From Tritrichomonas musculus (taxonomy: Eukaryota; Parabasalia; Tritrichomonadida; Tritrichomonadidae), in NCBI GenBank assembly GCA_039105265.1, contig JAPFFF010000002.1, positions 2,418,001 to 2,482,000 on the forward strand: a DNA stretch of 64,000 nt. Reading direction: 5' to 3'. Below, piece after piece: positions 1 to 10,097 of the stretch. The first letter of the stretch is position 1; each line of letters starts with the position of its first letter. The notes below the pieces were generated by a model. The model ran no database searches. It saw only the letters and a list, made by a program, of their open reading frames with translations, and had not been told where the DNA came from. Both the position numbers and the translations under genes were made by a program.

Positions 1-382
1 CAGCATTTGTGTCGGAAACAACTTTCACAGGTAAATTTATCAATTCGCGTTGAGCTTCAAATGTAGAATCATTTATAACTCCATTCTTGCTAATATACAC
101 AATTTGATGTACATTTGAATCCTTCAATCGAGATATTTGAATTATATCTCTTAATACAATGTGAGATTTACCTTTACCCTGAGCTCCAACAATAATGTTT
201 AGAGAATTATAATTAGCATAGATTCCAGGACCAATTGGACGAATTGATTCTGACATTATTTTTGATTCATTTTTTTTGTACGCTCGATTCATTTCAAAAT
301 CAATATCAAAAGCTTTTTTGTTGATAATAGGTTTTATCATCTGATGTTCTTCGTAATGTTCGAAATCTATGTCATCATCATA
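1..382 (-). pseudogene. Polinton B: packaging ATPase, part beyond insertion A
   Basis: Reads leftward off the window edge. The Walker A loop GAQGKGKS is followed by a strand and VYISKNG, matching C's ATPase at the same place (GKQGSGKT, IYVSKTG). A32/FtsK-HerA-type DNA-packaging motor. The other part of the gene is at 8149-8202, and element A sits between them. Confidence 0.8.
378..382. repeat. Target-site duplication of A, left copy (TCATA)
   Basis: TCATA directly precedes the first base of A's left repeat and recurs at 8144-8148 after the right repeat. Five-base duplications are within the range known for Maverick integrases. Confidence 0.85.
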
Positions 383-633
383 AGTAGTATACGGTAGGCC
401 ATGCCTTGCACAGCCTACCACTACTCCAAGGGCTCCCGCCCCTGGACCCCATTCAAAAAGCCAGACATTCAAAAAGTTCTATCGTTCGCATATTCAAAAA
501 GTTAATACTTCAAAAAGTTTCCTGTTCAAAAAGTTCTCTTCACAAAAAGTTTGTCATTAATGACTACAAAAAAATGTTTTCCACGATTGAAATGTACCCG
601 ACGCTAAATCCAGCTGAAGAGCAAACACCGATT
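383..633 (+). repeat. Left terminal inverted repeat of A
   Basis: Begins AGTAGTATACGG and matches the inverse of 7841-8143, apart from several insertions in the right copy. It contains five phased copies of TTCAAAAAG (452, 468, 493, 509 and 525). Its inner end (592-633) copies the first 14 codons of the 438-residue gene that starts inside the opposite repeat, so the repeat runs from noncoding tip into coding sequence. This suggests the left end was rewritten using the right end as template. Confidence 0.9.
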
Positions 634-638
634 TTTTT

Positions 639-3600
639 TTACAAATCTGGAAATACAATTTTATTTTCGATGACTTGTAATGTTGTATCTTCAACAACAC
701 AAATGATTCCTTTTACGTGATTCAACTTCAAATAATAAGGAAATGGATGATTCAAATTATCAGTATAATAAATGACTTCTATCGTATAATGACTTGAACT
801 ATCATAAGTAACAACTGTCCAAGTTCCATTCTCATTTCGTAATTCAATTCGTCCGTCAGGCAGATCCTCGAAATAAACAGCAAGGTTCAAAAATCCACAA
901 TTTGCAATTTCTTTTTGAAAATGAATGAAAGTATATGTATCGAATTCTTCTTGAGTGTAATCATCATCTGTTATTAATCGATGTTCAGTCACTATCTTAC
1001 AATTCGCTATAGCGGCCTTTAATGCTGCATTCTCACTCTCTAAATTTGAAATTTTGCTATTTATTGTTACGATACTAGCAACATGTTCACCGACTAGACG
1101 AGCCAAATCTTGTTCTTGCAATATTATGTTAAATGGATTAACTTTAACATCAAATACAAAAAAATTCTTTCTCCATGTATATTCGTATGTTCTTATGGTT
1201 AAATCCTTCAATGGTTTTAATTGAATGCCTTTTTGTTCGCATATATTTAAAAAATTCGATGCATGGATTATTACCATATACATTCATAAAACCTGTTAAT
1301 ACCGCGTTTACCTGATTGCAATCCCATTGTAATGTTGTTATGTCCCCATTGATATCTAAATCAACAAGAACATATAATGCGTTTGTAGTAATAACGTCAT
1401 CTGGTCTACCAACCAAAATATACGCTCTATCCAAAGTCGCACCATCTTCATCAAATTTCTCAAAGCTATAGTCATTTGTACTTATAGTTATATTTTTATT
1501 CGTCTCAGTTCCATCTTTCTTTATCACCCTCCAATTGGTAAGATATGGGTAAAGTATTTCTGCAAAATTAAGCGATGAATGGTCGTCAGGCATATAAGGG
1601 TATACAGTTTCTTTAATACATTTGGATATTACGTCAGTATGTTTAACAATAAACTCAATTGAACCGGTTTTATTTTTAGATTCGAACAACTTGGCTTGTA
1701 TATTATTTATACAGTTATCTCCAATCCAATTTTTTCCATCCCATTTCAATTCACAATAATTCCCAAATAAATAATCTTTAAACCTAAATACCATATTCAT
1801 TGGTATCTCATAATCAGGGTCAATATCCCATCTCATACAATAATAATTAGATTCTTCATACACCTCAGATGGTCTATATAAATATAATTGGTCTGATTCT
1901 TTCAACGTAAAGAAATTATTACCTCCACCTGATGATAAATTCGATATATCTACACCATTAATCAATCCATTGACATTTAGATTTGCTTTGATATTAACAT
2001 TACCATATACTGGTTTTTCTTTTTTAAACTGATAGTTATTTGGCGGCTCAATATAATTGCTTCCATATACTTCTAAAGCTTTCTTGAATGATTCACTATC
2101 TGAACCTGGAATAGAAACAGAGTCATCAGGCTGTTTTGGTGGTGTGCCGATGTCAATTTGCCCGCTGGCAAAGTTAGCTTCGCTAATGCTCAAAGGACTA
2201 ACAGCACTATTGCAGTAAATCCATTCTTTTTCATTTTCATCCCATATAATATCCCCTTCTTTGTTTTTTGTATTGTTAGCCATAAAGGCTGTATAGACAG
2301 CCACACTCATTCTATCTTCATTATTCCTCCAACCTTGACATTTATTATCAAAATCGGTAATCATAATCTGAATCCAGTTTTGTCTGTCCACATCAAATAT
2401 AAATGAAGGAGGCGCATCAAAGCTTCTATTTGTTCTCCAGCCTGAAGGGAAATCATCTAATGAATACCCACTCTCAGTTAATAAAACCCATCTATGAAAG
2501 AGGGCTGACCAATAATATATTTCATCATGTTCAACATCAAAAGACCTATCATTCATGAAATTGGTATGCTTTATACTTGCATCAATCTGCTGATTTTGTT
2601 TTTGATATTGATTTACCAAATCATTTATACCATCATTATTATTGTAAATCGAAAAGTCAACTACCTGTGATTGAGCCAATTGGGCCTGGTTGTCAAAATG
2701 TAAACGACTAATATCATGTACCTGAAGATGGTCTTGAACCTCATCCTCTCTATCATATAAATCAGCTAACAATTCAACAAATATAGCATCGTTCTCATCT
2801 TCAAAATTATTCTCTCCATCTTGATTACAATTGCATGATTTTATTTTTGAACAATAATCTGCCCAATAGTTTAATGATGCTATTATATTATTTATATTCA
2901 GCTGGACATCATTTAGGAATTGATTTAAACTGACCTTTACTTTTGTACCATCGATATTGTCAACTTTTATTGTATGGTCTACTGTTAATGATGTCGAAAA
3001 TAATTTTAGAGCTGATGCCAACCCATATCCGAGAACACTAGATAACAATAAATTTTGAATTATTTGGGGATAATTTATGTAGTTATCTTTTTGATTTTGC
3101 ATATAGATATCAATAAATTCACCAGGGCTACCTACCTCTACTACTTCATCTGCTTTCACTTCTTCATCGCTATTTTTATATTTATATCCTATTGTTTGAA
3201 GAGTATGGTTTTCAGGATTGTAATGATATTGCTTTGTGCCATTTATAAATTTTTTCCAGTTTGTCTCGTTAAAAGTCTCCAATAATATTCTCGTTGTATT
3301 TTGATTCTTTTTTTCATTCTTCATAATATTCATCAACATATCAGCTAAATTATGATATGCTTTGTATTGGAGGAAAGGTTCAGTTGGAGAAGGCTCTGGT
3401 GGTGCAGTAGGAGTTTTAACATATTTTACAACTTCACTTTGCCCTTTATCTTCATCTAATACTACTTGTTCATATCCGTCAGCTGCACACATCAATTCGT
3501 TGTACATATCATGGACAGCTTCACAGGTTTTTGATTCCGCTTCGATAATGTCATTGAATGTATTAACACATAATTCATCTTTGATAAGCTCTCTGTTGGA

Positions 3601-3921
3601 CTCTACTTGTTCTGATTTCACTTCCATCAATATATTTTCTGGCGCTCTATATTCAAGTATTTGTGTAGATTTTTCAGTTATTGGAACGTCGCCGAATCCT
3701 TCAAGACTGCCTCCATTTTCAATGTAATCGTTAACTACTCGTGCATCAACTTCAGCTTTATTGTATAGACAATTAAATTTTGGGTATTCATTTAGTTTAT
3801 CATCTTGAGTAATATTTATTTGTTCATTTCCATCTTCATCTTCTCCTGCACTTATTTCAAAACCATTTGCTTTAAGTTTAGATGCCACCTTGCTCTTTGC
3901 AGAATATAGTGTCAAAGACAT
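639..3921 (-). pseudogene. Polinton A: fibre-like protein, broken
   Basis: Large fibre/spike-type protein. The N-terminal region (GNEQINITQDD, then YNKAEVD) matches the N-terminus of D's 1611-residue protein (GNEQFSFTRED, YSKAEVD). YxKxEVD-type repeats are common in phage tail fibres, where they form trimeric shafts. A hydrophobic stretch lies near residues 290-310, and the C-terminal part is beta-rich by composition with a short coiled coil near the end. It starts 19 bases from the divergent penton candidate, as in D. The region has about one break. Attachment function is inferred from architecture only. Confidence 0.6.
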
Positions 3922-3940
3922 TTTAATCTGAAATTAAATA

Positions 3941-4696
3941 ATGTTGTATTCAGTTCAGAGTCAACCAGAAAATTACAATACTGTGAGAATGAATATTGAT
4001 ATACCGTGGAAATGTCCTTACGTGAAGTATTATGTTTCATCAATCAATACCAAGGCCAACATACTATTAACCACTGAAGATGATTATTTAATATTTGAAA
4101 CTGCTAATAGTGAGATAAGAATTGATTTTGAGGAGTCGTATGCATATTCGTTTGCGTATTTGGTAAACTATTTGAACACGAATCAAAAAGTAATCGATGC
4201 AAGTCAACAAATAATTACCTTCAAGAATATTAACAATAGAACATTATCACTGAAGGCAAGTCAAAATATAAAATTTAAAGAGGGTAGTCATAGAGCAAAA
4301 TTAATCACTGGATTGTTCAATACTAAGCCTGGACATATATTTCCAAATGGAGTTGAATGTGAGGTACCAGATTTACCAATTCTAGATTTTGCTAATAAAT
4401 TATATTTGGTATCATTACAAGGAGTTGCAACGCATTCATCAATTGGGAACCAAGAATATACACCATCAATTATCGCAAATATTGATACAATGATAATGGA
4501 CCAGGAGGCATTAATAGTCAATTATGATTTAACTAAACCAATCAAAGTTAAAGTCAACACAGATTCACTAAAGTTATTGGAGATGAGATTAGTTGACTTT
4601 ATGTTCCAGCCAGTAATCTTGAAATCGCCATTGTTCATCACATTAAAGATAAAACCAGCACAAGATGCGGACATTTATGACATCATGACAAAATAA
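3941..4696 (+). CDS. Polinton A: penton (minor capsid) candidate, 251 aa
   Basis: Homologous throughout to D's protein at 39540-40286 (both contain YVKYYVSSINTK and LYLVSLQG). The C-terminal pattern, EMRLVDFMFQPVI followed by hydrophobic strands, resembles the last strands of the single jelly-roll minor capsid proteins of Polintons. That family forms the capsid vertices. It is divergently paired with the fibre-like gene 19 bases away, a natural pairing for a vertex protein and its spike. The reading frame is open. The family assignment is an inference from pattern, not a search. Confidence 0.5.
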   Translation: MLYSVQSQPENYNTVRMNIDIPWKCPYVKYYVSSINTKANILLTTEDDYLIFETANSEIRIDFEESYAYSFAYLVNYLNTNQKVIDASQQIITFKNINNRTLSLKASQNIKFKEGSHRAKLITGLFNTKPGHIFPNGVECEVPDLPILDFANKLYLVSLQGVATHSSIGNQEYTPSIIANIDTMIMDQEALIVNYDLTKPIKVKVNTDSLKLLEMRLVDFMFQPVILKSPLFITLKIKPAQDADIYDIMTK

Positions 4697-5021
4697 AAAA
4701 TGAGATAAAAAATTAGATGAAGCAAAAAATATAAAAATATACTTATCATACCACATCACCAAAAAAATTATTCCTCTAAATTTCACGAAAAAAAATATAC
4801 CTGACAACCCACCTTCAAATATACTTATCATATCACTTCACTAAAATCATTTTTTTAATTTGCTTGATGATGAAAGGACACCTGGAATCAGATTTTTTTA
4901 CCCATTTTTTTGTCCAAAATTTCAAGAATCAAATATTTTCAAAATATATTGATGAATATAAAATAGAAAGAAAAAAATAATCTCTAGAGATTTTCATAAA
5001 AAGTGGGATCGTCCCAAAAAT
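4697..5021. other. AT-rich noncoding stretch of A with short direct repeats
   Basis: No convincing gene. AAATATACTTATCATA occurs twice, near 4736 and 4816, with related sequence after each copy. The stretch joins the penton candidate to the ATPase remnant, genes that are far apart in D, so it marks the rearranged centre of A. Confidence 0.5.
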
Positions 5022-5435
5022 TTATGGGATAGAGGAAATTGATAATACATGCTTTACCATTGCATAATATTTTATCTTTCTCTTTAGATGCTTTTTTAGG
5101 TAATCCATTAATTCTGCTTCGTTAAGATATACAATTGGTGTCTTTACATTCTTACTCATCGCTTCTGCAGTTTTGTCCATCTTGCCGCTTGTTGAACAGA
5201 AGATAATTTTTTGGTAGTATGGATGCTTAAATAATCTCTCTGTGATTAAAATGTGTTTCCATATCCAATAACTCTTTCCTGCACCTGGTTTGCCTATAAG
5301 AAAATAGATACCATTAGTGCTAAATGGATAGGATGGATGTAATGGTTTCATTAACGCGGCTTCTATTTCTTTCTGGTTTTTCTTCATTGTTTTTTGTATT
5401 AAAGTTTCAACTTCTTTCATTATTTGTTTAGACAT
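5022..5435 (-). pseudogene. Polinton A: packaging ATPase remnant
   Basis: Closely matches D's packaging ATPase (22733-23599): the Walker A loop GKPGAGKS, the stretch IIFCSTSGKMDKTAEA and the surrounding residues are nearly identical. The family is the A32/FtsK-HerA type that pumps DNA into capsids. Only part of the family length is present, so the gene is broken. It follows the integrase gene closely in the same direction, as in D. Confidence 0.8.
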
Positions 5436-5445
5436 TTATTTGTGG

Positions 5446-6555
5446 TTAAATCCATTTCCTGATATTATTTGGAATATTTTTTTGTTTTGACCAGTAATCC
5501 ATCTCAAGATTAGATAATTTAGTTGGTGCTCCCTCTCGTAAATTTTTAGCTGGAATTACATCTTCTGTTCCCTCGCTATATTTTATTTTATATTTATTCT
5601 TAGCTGCATCATAAGAAAGAATTTTTTCCACAATTCCTCTCTTGCCTCCCTTCAGTGTTTGGGCAATATTTTTATTTTGAGTTTTTATTAGTCTGTATCC
5701 TGGTAATTTGTCTATTGATTCATCTTTGGACTTAACTATAAATTGGTTGCCAGCCTTGGAATCAACTATGTATGCCTCTTTGCTGACCCTATTTCTGCGC
5801 TTCGAAAATGGCTCCTTAGCTTGAATAATTCTAACTCTATCATTTGGTTTGAAGTCATAGGGATTATTTTGTGATTTGGTTTTTACATATTCTTTTTCAT
5901 CTTTTTCTGTCATTTCATTTGGTATTTTATAGTCTAGTGACCTGTGGGGAGAATTGTTGTATGAATCTATTAAACCATTCATCTCTTGTTCTCCAATATA
6001 TCTATTCTCACCTACCACATTCTTTGAATGAGTCTGATCTTGATCAGCCATATCTCTTATTGTTCTCATGAATCTATTTATAATACCTAGAACATTATGG
6101 TTATTGTCTTCTGTTGTATTGTATATTATATCATTTGATTTCATTAGCTGTAATACATCATTGGACAAATAAGCTGCATCTTGGTCTGATGTTATAGAAT
6201 AGACATCTGGTTCTTCTTCAAAAAATTTGTTAAGAGCCTTTGCTACTTCTTTTGCACCCTTCCCCTTCATTGGATAACAGTATGCTTTTCTCGTATTAAT
6301 ATTAATTAACATCAAATAATTTAATCCATCCTTGGTTTTGTCATTTATGAATGTGTCCATTTGGTATCCACCTGAATGCTTCGAATAGATGTTCATGAAT
6401 TTTGCCTTTGGTACTTTAACATCATGAACCACTTTCTTTAAATAATTCAATGCTGCCCTTTCTGTGAATCCATAGCGTTTTGCAAGAGGGACAAATTTAG
6501 ATGGTGTCTTCCACGGAAATTTCTTAAATAACTCATCTATTGTCTTGTAAGTCAT
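5446..6555 (-). CDS. Polinton A: retroviral-type integrase, 369 aa
   Basis: Integrase of the rve superfamily, which joins Polinton ends to target DNA. The core runs from about residue 65 (GYQMDTF) through TSDQDAAY to NVLGIINRFMRTIRD. The C-terminal third has an SH3-like part (NDRVRI) and then a segment around residues 305-345 (GIVEKILSYD, AKNLREG) that resembles a chromo/Tudor fold and could bind chromatin. It is very similar to D's integrase across its whole length, and the reading frame is open. The gene order 438-residue protein, integrase, ATPase is shared with D. Confidence 0.88.
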   Translation of the reverse strand: MTYKTIDELFKKFPWKTPSKFVPLAKRYGFTERAALNYLKKVVHDVKVPKAKFMNIYSKHSGGYQMDTFINDKTKDGLNYLMLININTRKAYCYPMKGKGAKEVAKALNKFFEEEPDVYSITSDQDAAYLSNDVLQLMKSNDIIYNTTEDNNHNVLGIINRFMRTIRDMADQDQTHSKNVVGENRYIGEQEMNGLIDSYNNSPHRSLDYKIPNEMTEKDEKEYVKTKSQNNPYDFKPNDRVRIIQAKEPFSKRRNRVSKEAYIVDSKAGNQFIVKSKDESIDKLPGYRLIKTQNKNIAQTLKGGKRGIVEKILSYDAAKNKYKIKYSEGTEDVIPAKNLREGAPTKLSNLEMDYWSKQKNIPNNIRKWI

Positions 6556-6565
6556 TTAAATTCAT

Positions 6566-7882
6566 TTAAATGTAAAGCATCTTCTTGTATGGCAAGAATA
6601 TCATTTCAATTTTAAATGATTCGTTATTTGGAATCAGAATTGGGATGTTATTATGTCGGCCTGAATAGAAATCTATCCAAAATCTTTGGTCTGTTGAGTT
6701 CAGCTTAAAGTATTTAATAGGGTTGAAGTAGATATGACTATTACCTAGATAATATTTGTTTGACTGTTCGGCTATTGAAGAATAAATAGTGCATGAATGC
6801 CTATCCCATACATTTTTGAATCTTAGCTCTCTCATCCACTTGCCTTCATACCTAATGATATTCCCATCTTTATCTATGATTGGTTTTTTCATATCCATGA
6901 AATCCTCTGGATTGTTATTGAATGGCTCATAACCAATATTATAAACATCATCAAAATCGAATCGTCGATATGGCAATTTATTATCTGGTGGTCTAACTCT
7001 AAAGCTAATTGATAGGTCCACAAAATAGTTTTTATATTTACTGTCTTTGACTAGCTCACCATTAGTAGGTGAATAAAATATCTCATAGAACATATTGTCA
7101 TCATAATTGTAGAAGCCATCTGTTTGAACATCCCTTCGTCTTAATCCTTCTTTTTCTTCAATAAATATGGGTTTCAATTCATTTAATTTCATTTCTTCTC
7201 TAATTCTTTCCATCTCTTTATCATTATCATTAATAGCTTTTCTATTTTTTTCGAAATCTTCTTTGGCTTTGTTGAGTTGGTTTTGTAGGTCAGCTTTAAC
7301 TGTGTCATCATCTGTTTCGAAAATTTTTGCTATTAAGTTATCTATTTTTTTTTCTAATACATCATGTTCAGTTACCAAATTTGTTTGTTCTATGCTTAAC
7401 TTTGTTTCTTGGTCATACAAATTGGAATTATGCTCTTTATTGATTTTATCAGCTATTTTATTAAATTCTTTAAACTTAGCTTCAATAGCTGCTCTCATAT
7501 CATTCCACACTTCGCTTAAATCATTCTCTTGATTTAACCATGAATTTATACTAATAAATACCTCACTCTTTTTGTCTTCTTCAATAGCTCTGTAAATTTG
7601 GTCATCTGTAAATTTTGGATTATCCTTTTGAATTGCATGATAATCATCTCGTCTATATTTTCTAACTCCAAGTGTGAATTCTATCTTTCTTCTTCTTGCC
7701 AACATAAATATATTTCGGACACCAATAATAGATTCACCTCTATTTGATGTACACCATTCTTGTGGGAAATTAAAGTAGTATCTATTAAATTTGGAAGGGT
7801 CTTGTTCTCCATCTTCAAGAAAGTAAGCATATTCAATAGCAATCGGTGTTTGCTCTTCAGCTGGATTTAGCGTCGGGTACAT
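6566..7882 (-). CDS. Polinton A: conserved 438-aa protein, jelly-roll-like C-terminus
   Basis: No family recognised. It matches D's 422-residue protein at 20345-21613 at both ends: EWCTxNRGExIIGVRNI near the start, and WDRxxCxIxSSIAEQS, FYSGRHNNIPI and a final KMLY. The middle (residues 120-240) is a variable coiled coil. The C-terminal strands and basic patch suggest a virion protein, possibly a second capsid or vertex component (inference). Translation starts inside the right terminal repeat, and the first 14 codons are duplicated at 592-633. Confidence 0.6.
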   Translation of the reverse strand: MYPTLNPAEEQTPIAIEYAYFLEDGEQDPSKFNRYYFNFPQEWCTSNRGESIIGVRNIFMLARRRKIEFTLGVRKYRRDDYHAIQKDNPKFTDDQIYRAIEEDKKSEVFISINSWLNQENDLSEVWNDMRAAIEAKFKEFNKIADKINKEHNSNLYDQETKLSIEQTNLVTEHDVLEKKIDNLIAKIFETDDDTVKADLQNQLNKAKEDFEKNRKAINDNDKEMERIREEMKLNELKPIFIEEKEGLRRRDVQTDGFYNYDDNMFYEIFYSPTNGELVKDSKYKNYFVDLSISFRVRPPDNKLPYRRFDFDDVYNIGYEPFNNNPEDFMDMKKPIIDKDGNIIRYEGKWMRELRFKNVWDRHSCTIYSSIAEQSNKYYLGNSHIYFNPIKYFKLNSTDQRFWIDFYSGRHNNIPILIPNNESFKIEMIFLPYKKMLYI

Positions 7883-8143
7883 TTCAATCGTGGTAAATCA
7901 CTTCGTGCTTTAGAGCTTTCGCAAAAATATTTTTTTGTAGTCATTAATGACAAACTTTTTGTGAAGAGAACTTTTTGAAACAGGAAACTTTTTGAATTAT
8001 TAACTTTTTGAAAACGCGAACGATAGAACTTTTTGGATGTCTGGCTTTTTGAATGGGGTCCAGGGGCGGGAGCCCTTGGAGTAGTCTCGAGCGTAGCGAA
8101 GAGGGTAGGCTGTGTAATTAGACACGGCCTACCGTATACTACT
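7841..8143 (-). repeat. Right terminal inverted repeat of A
   Basis: Inverse partner of 383-633, ending CCGTATACTACT at the TCATA duplication. It is about 50 bases longer than the left copy because of extra short GC-rich stretches. The start of the 438-residue gene (ATG complement at 7880-7882) lies within it. Confidence 0.9.
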
Positions 8144-8148
8144 TCATA
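8144..8148. repeat. Target-site duplication of A, right copy (TCATA)
   Basis: Second copy of TCATA. It marks where B's ATPase gene resumes on the far side of A. Confidence 0.85.
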
Positions 8149-8202
8149 GTCAGAAGTATCTGAAAAAAATATTGTTTTGTAATCAAATTTGCTGGGTTTC
8201 AT
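8149..8202 (-). pseudogene. Polinton B: packaging ATPase, start region next to insertion A
   Basis: An ATG complement at 8200-8202 opens a short frame that meets element A. By position and orientation it is the beginning of B's ATPase gene, whose P-loop lies at 1-382. Assignment rests on the matching TCATA duplication and orientation. Confidence 0.6.
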
Positions 8203-8205
8203 TTA

Positions 8206-8412
8206 TTATGAGTAAAGCTTCGAGCACATCTCCTCTGTGAGTTTTGGGGGGTCATCTTCTTTGAAAACAGCAATTATTACACACAATTCAATAACATTAA
8301 CAACCAAAATAGTTCCCAAAAGAATTTCAGAAATCATTTGAATAATTTTAAATGCATAATTTAAGTGAAATTCCATATCGAACAAGTTGTGCATAAACAT
8401 CATTGTAACCAT
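8206..8412 (-). CDS. Polinton B: small membrane-type protein, 68 aa
   Basis: Short frame with one strongly hydrophobic segment (about residues 27-50, ISEILLGTILVVNVIELC), which would make a single-pass membrane protein. It overlaps the end of the next gene (8348-8995) in another frame and lies 3 bases from the ATPase start. A shorter start at the internal MEFHLNY is possible. It could be spurious. No homologue is visible in C or D. Confidence 0.35.
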   Translation of the reverse strand: MVTMMFMHNLFDMEFHLNYAFKIIQMISEILLGTILVVNVIELCVIIAVFKEDDPPKLTEEMCSKLYS

Positions 8413-8995
8413 ATTTCAAATCATTTGATTTACCATCTTTAGTAACAAGAATTCGTTGGATTTCTAAATATTTATTCTTCGATACACATCCCGTACATCC
8501 AGAATCTTCATCAATAATAAGTTCAACTTTATCAGCATGCGTTAGAATTTTAATTAATTCCATTAATGAATTTGAATGACAAACCAAGTAATTATTTACA
8601 CGAAGTGGATTCAATTCATAAATTGAAAGAAGTGTTTCTAAAAATTTGTTCTTGACAGTTAAGTCTTCAATCTCATTTCCTAGGTCTGCAATTCCACGGT
8701 CTCGGACAATACTGTTTGTTGGAGGTTGAAATTGATATTGAGAATTCTCCTCCGGTATAGTAAAATTTACATCCCTTGTTTGAGATTGAGGATTTAATGA
8801 TTGAACGTTTGGATAAGCACTTTCAGTGCCTGCGCTCGGACGAGCGTAATAAACAGGTTGAGGAATTGATTGTGAATTAATTGGCATACTTCTTGATGGT
8901 GTAATTTTGATATTTATATCGGTTTTTTGTTCCTGTTTTACAGAAGCATCATTTTCAGAACTTAATATTCTTGCTTTGTTAAGTGACATTTTCAA
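8348..8995 (-). CDS. Polinton B: conserved 215-aa protein with Cys pair
   Basis: Belongs to a family present in B, C (233-residue frame) and D (176 aa). Shared features are the N-terminal ARILSSE, the segment QDRGIADLGNE-like/RDRGIADLGNE, and a C-terminal domain with DEDxGCxGC followed by a conserved tail ending in LKLCI/LKMTC. The centre is rich in Pro, Gln and Ser and probably disordered. The paired cysteines could bind metal or form disulfides. Function unknown; its presence in every element with enough sequence suggests a core role, perhaps virion or replication accessory. Confidence 0.6.
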   Translation of the reverse strand: MKMSLNKARILSSENDASVKQEQKTDINIKITPSRSMPINSQSIPQPVYYARPSAGTESAYPNVQSLNPQSQTRDVNFTIPEENSQYQFQPPTNSIVRDRGIADLGNEIEDLTVKNKFLETLLSIYELNPLRVNNYLVCHSNSLMELIKILTHADKVELIIDEDSGCTGCVSKNKYLEIQRILVTKDGKSNDLKYGYNDVYAQLVRYGISLKLCI

Positions 8996-9060
8996 TCAAA
9001 CTAAAAGTTTGGCTGAGGTGCTATGCGCCGAAACCAAAAAAACCTTTATTCGTAGATTAC

Positions 9061-9291
9061 TCAATCCTTGTTAGCCAATTCATTCAATTCGTTTTCCAAT
9101 TTTTTTACTTTTTCCTTTAATGAATTAATATCTTCAATTAATGATTCACGAACATCAAGCCCACTGGAACCAAGCATTCCAGATTTGACATTATTTAGAT
9201 GTTGCTTGTAATCATAACATTTTTCTTTGAGGGTTCGTTTGATACGTTTAAGTTCAGGAATCTCCTTCTTATATTCGTTTAATTCAGACAT
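9061..9291 (-). CDS. Polinton B: small coiled-coil protein, 76 aa
   Basis: Almost entirely charged heptad-like helix (KRIKRTLKEKCYDYK; LKEKVKKLENELNELANK). It lies between two small genes with a tight 15-base gap to the divergent 9307 gene. No homologue recognised; it may be a scaffold or core protein. Confidence 0.45.
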   Translation of the reverse strand: MSELNEYKKEIPELKRIKRTLKEKCYDYKQHLNNVKSGMLGSSGLDVRESLIEDINSLKEKVKKLENELNELANKD

Positions 9292-9306
9292 TTAATCGAA
9301 GCAAAA

Positions 9307-9573
9307 ATGTCATGCACATCAAAATGTGCAGGTCACGAAGTGACTTATGAACAAAAACGAACCATTCATGATGATAAAAGAATGAATCACTACGATAGAT
9401 TACAACTTAAAATGCAAAAAGAACGTACCAGAATTAATTCTGCACCAACTGTTAAGAAATATGAGGATAAAGGAAGTATTCAACATGAACCTCAAGTATC
9501 AACAACAAAAAAATTGAATTTTCACACTTATTCATTAAATCATTCAGTTGTCCCAATATGTTCCAAAATCTAA
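9307..9573 (+). CDS. Polinton B: small basic protein, 88 aa
   Basis: Lysine-rich and arginine-rich small protein with an N-terminal Cys/His cluster (MSCTSKCAGHE). No family recognised. It sits among the small virion-type genes and overlaps the end of the convergent gene at 9570 by a few bases. Could be a DNA-condensing core protein (guess). Confidence 0.4.
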   Translation: MSCTSKCAGHEVTYEQKRTIHDDKRMNHYDRLQLKMQKERTRINSAPTVKKYEDKGSIQHEPQVSTTKKLNFHTYSLNHSVVPICSKI

Positions 9574-10031
9574 TCCAACATCAGTTGATTAATATATTTG
9601 GCAATCTGATTTACAGTATTGGTTAATTCAGCAATTTTTTTATCTAATGTTGTGAATTTAAGTTCATAGCTTTGTTTCAAATCTTTAATCTCGTTATCAA
9701 ATGTTGACAAATTTTGTGAGAACATACTTTTGAGATTTTCAATATCTGCTTTAATAACATCTTGTTCAAGTTCTTTCAATTCATTAGTTTTGACAACTTT
9801 CTTTAAAAATATATCTCCCCCAACTCGTTTTGTACCTTCTTTTTGACAATTCTTTTTTGTGATTCTGTATTCAACACCATCTGGTGTAACAATTTTGTAA
9901 ACCCGATTTAGATATTGAGTTGTCTGGTTGTTCATATCATCTTTGTGTTTCTGATAGTACAGATTGAATTCCTCAATTGATTTAAAATTCTTTATTTCAG
10001 TAGTAATTTCATTAATTACTTTCAAATCCAT
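9570..10031 (-). CDS. Polinton B: YRITK coiled-coil protein, 153 aa
   Basis: Homologue of C's 117-residue protein at 43317-43670. Both start with M-(D/E)-(L/V)-KVI, have an EFNLxY helix, then YRITK before a long C-terminal coiled coil ending near a conserved I-A/V-K-Y/A-I. In both elements the gene is next to the small basic helix protein and the major capsid gene, so a capsid-associated role is likely. Function unknown. Confidence 0.55.
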   Translation of the reverse strand: MDLKVINEITTEIKNFKSIEEFNLYYQKHKDDMNNQTTQYLNRVYKIVTPDGVEYRITKKNCQKEGTKRVGGDIFLKKVVKTNELKELEQDVIKADIENLKSMFSQNLSTFDNEIKDLKQSYELKFTTLDKKIAELTNTVNQIAKYINQLMLD

Positions 10032-10097
10032 TTAAAATAAAAAAATACAATTTAATCATTTTCATGCTACTTCGGACAACTTGTTGTCCTCAGGCAC

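Larger units (their letters stand above)
383..8143. mobile_element. Polinton A, short rearranged element inserted in B
   Basis: Inverted repeats at 383-633 and 7841-8143 bound a 7.8 kb element flanked by TCATA on both sides. Between them lie a fibre-like protein, a penton candidate, a packaging ATPase remnant, an integrase and the 438-residue conserved protein. All are closest to D's versions, so A belongs to the D lineage. It has no polymerase or major capsid gene and cannot be a complete Polinton. The fibre/penton pair is inverted relative to its place in D. The element is broken: rearranged internally, with about two to three breaks. The two ends differ by several insertions, which suggests it is older than C and D or was reshaped at one end. 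Confidence 0.9.

Noticed and set aside
406-720. Frame of 104 codons at A's left end
   Set aside because: It lies mostly in the terminal repeat and contains the copied start of the 438-residue gene; not an independent gene.
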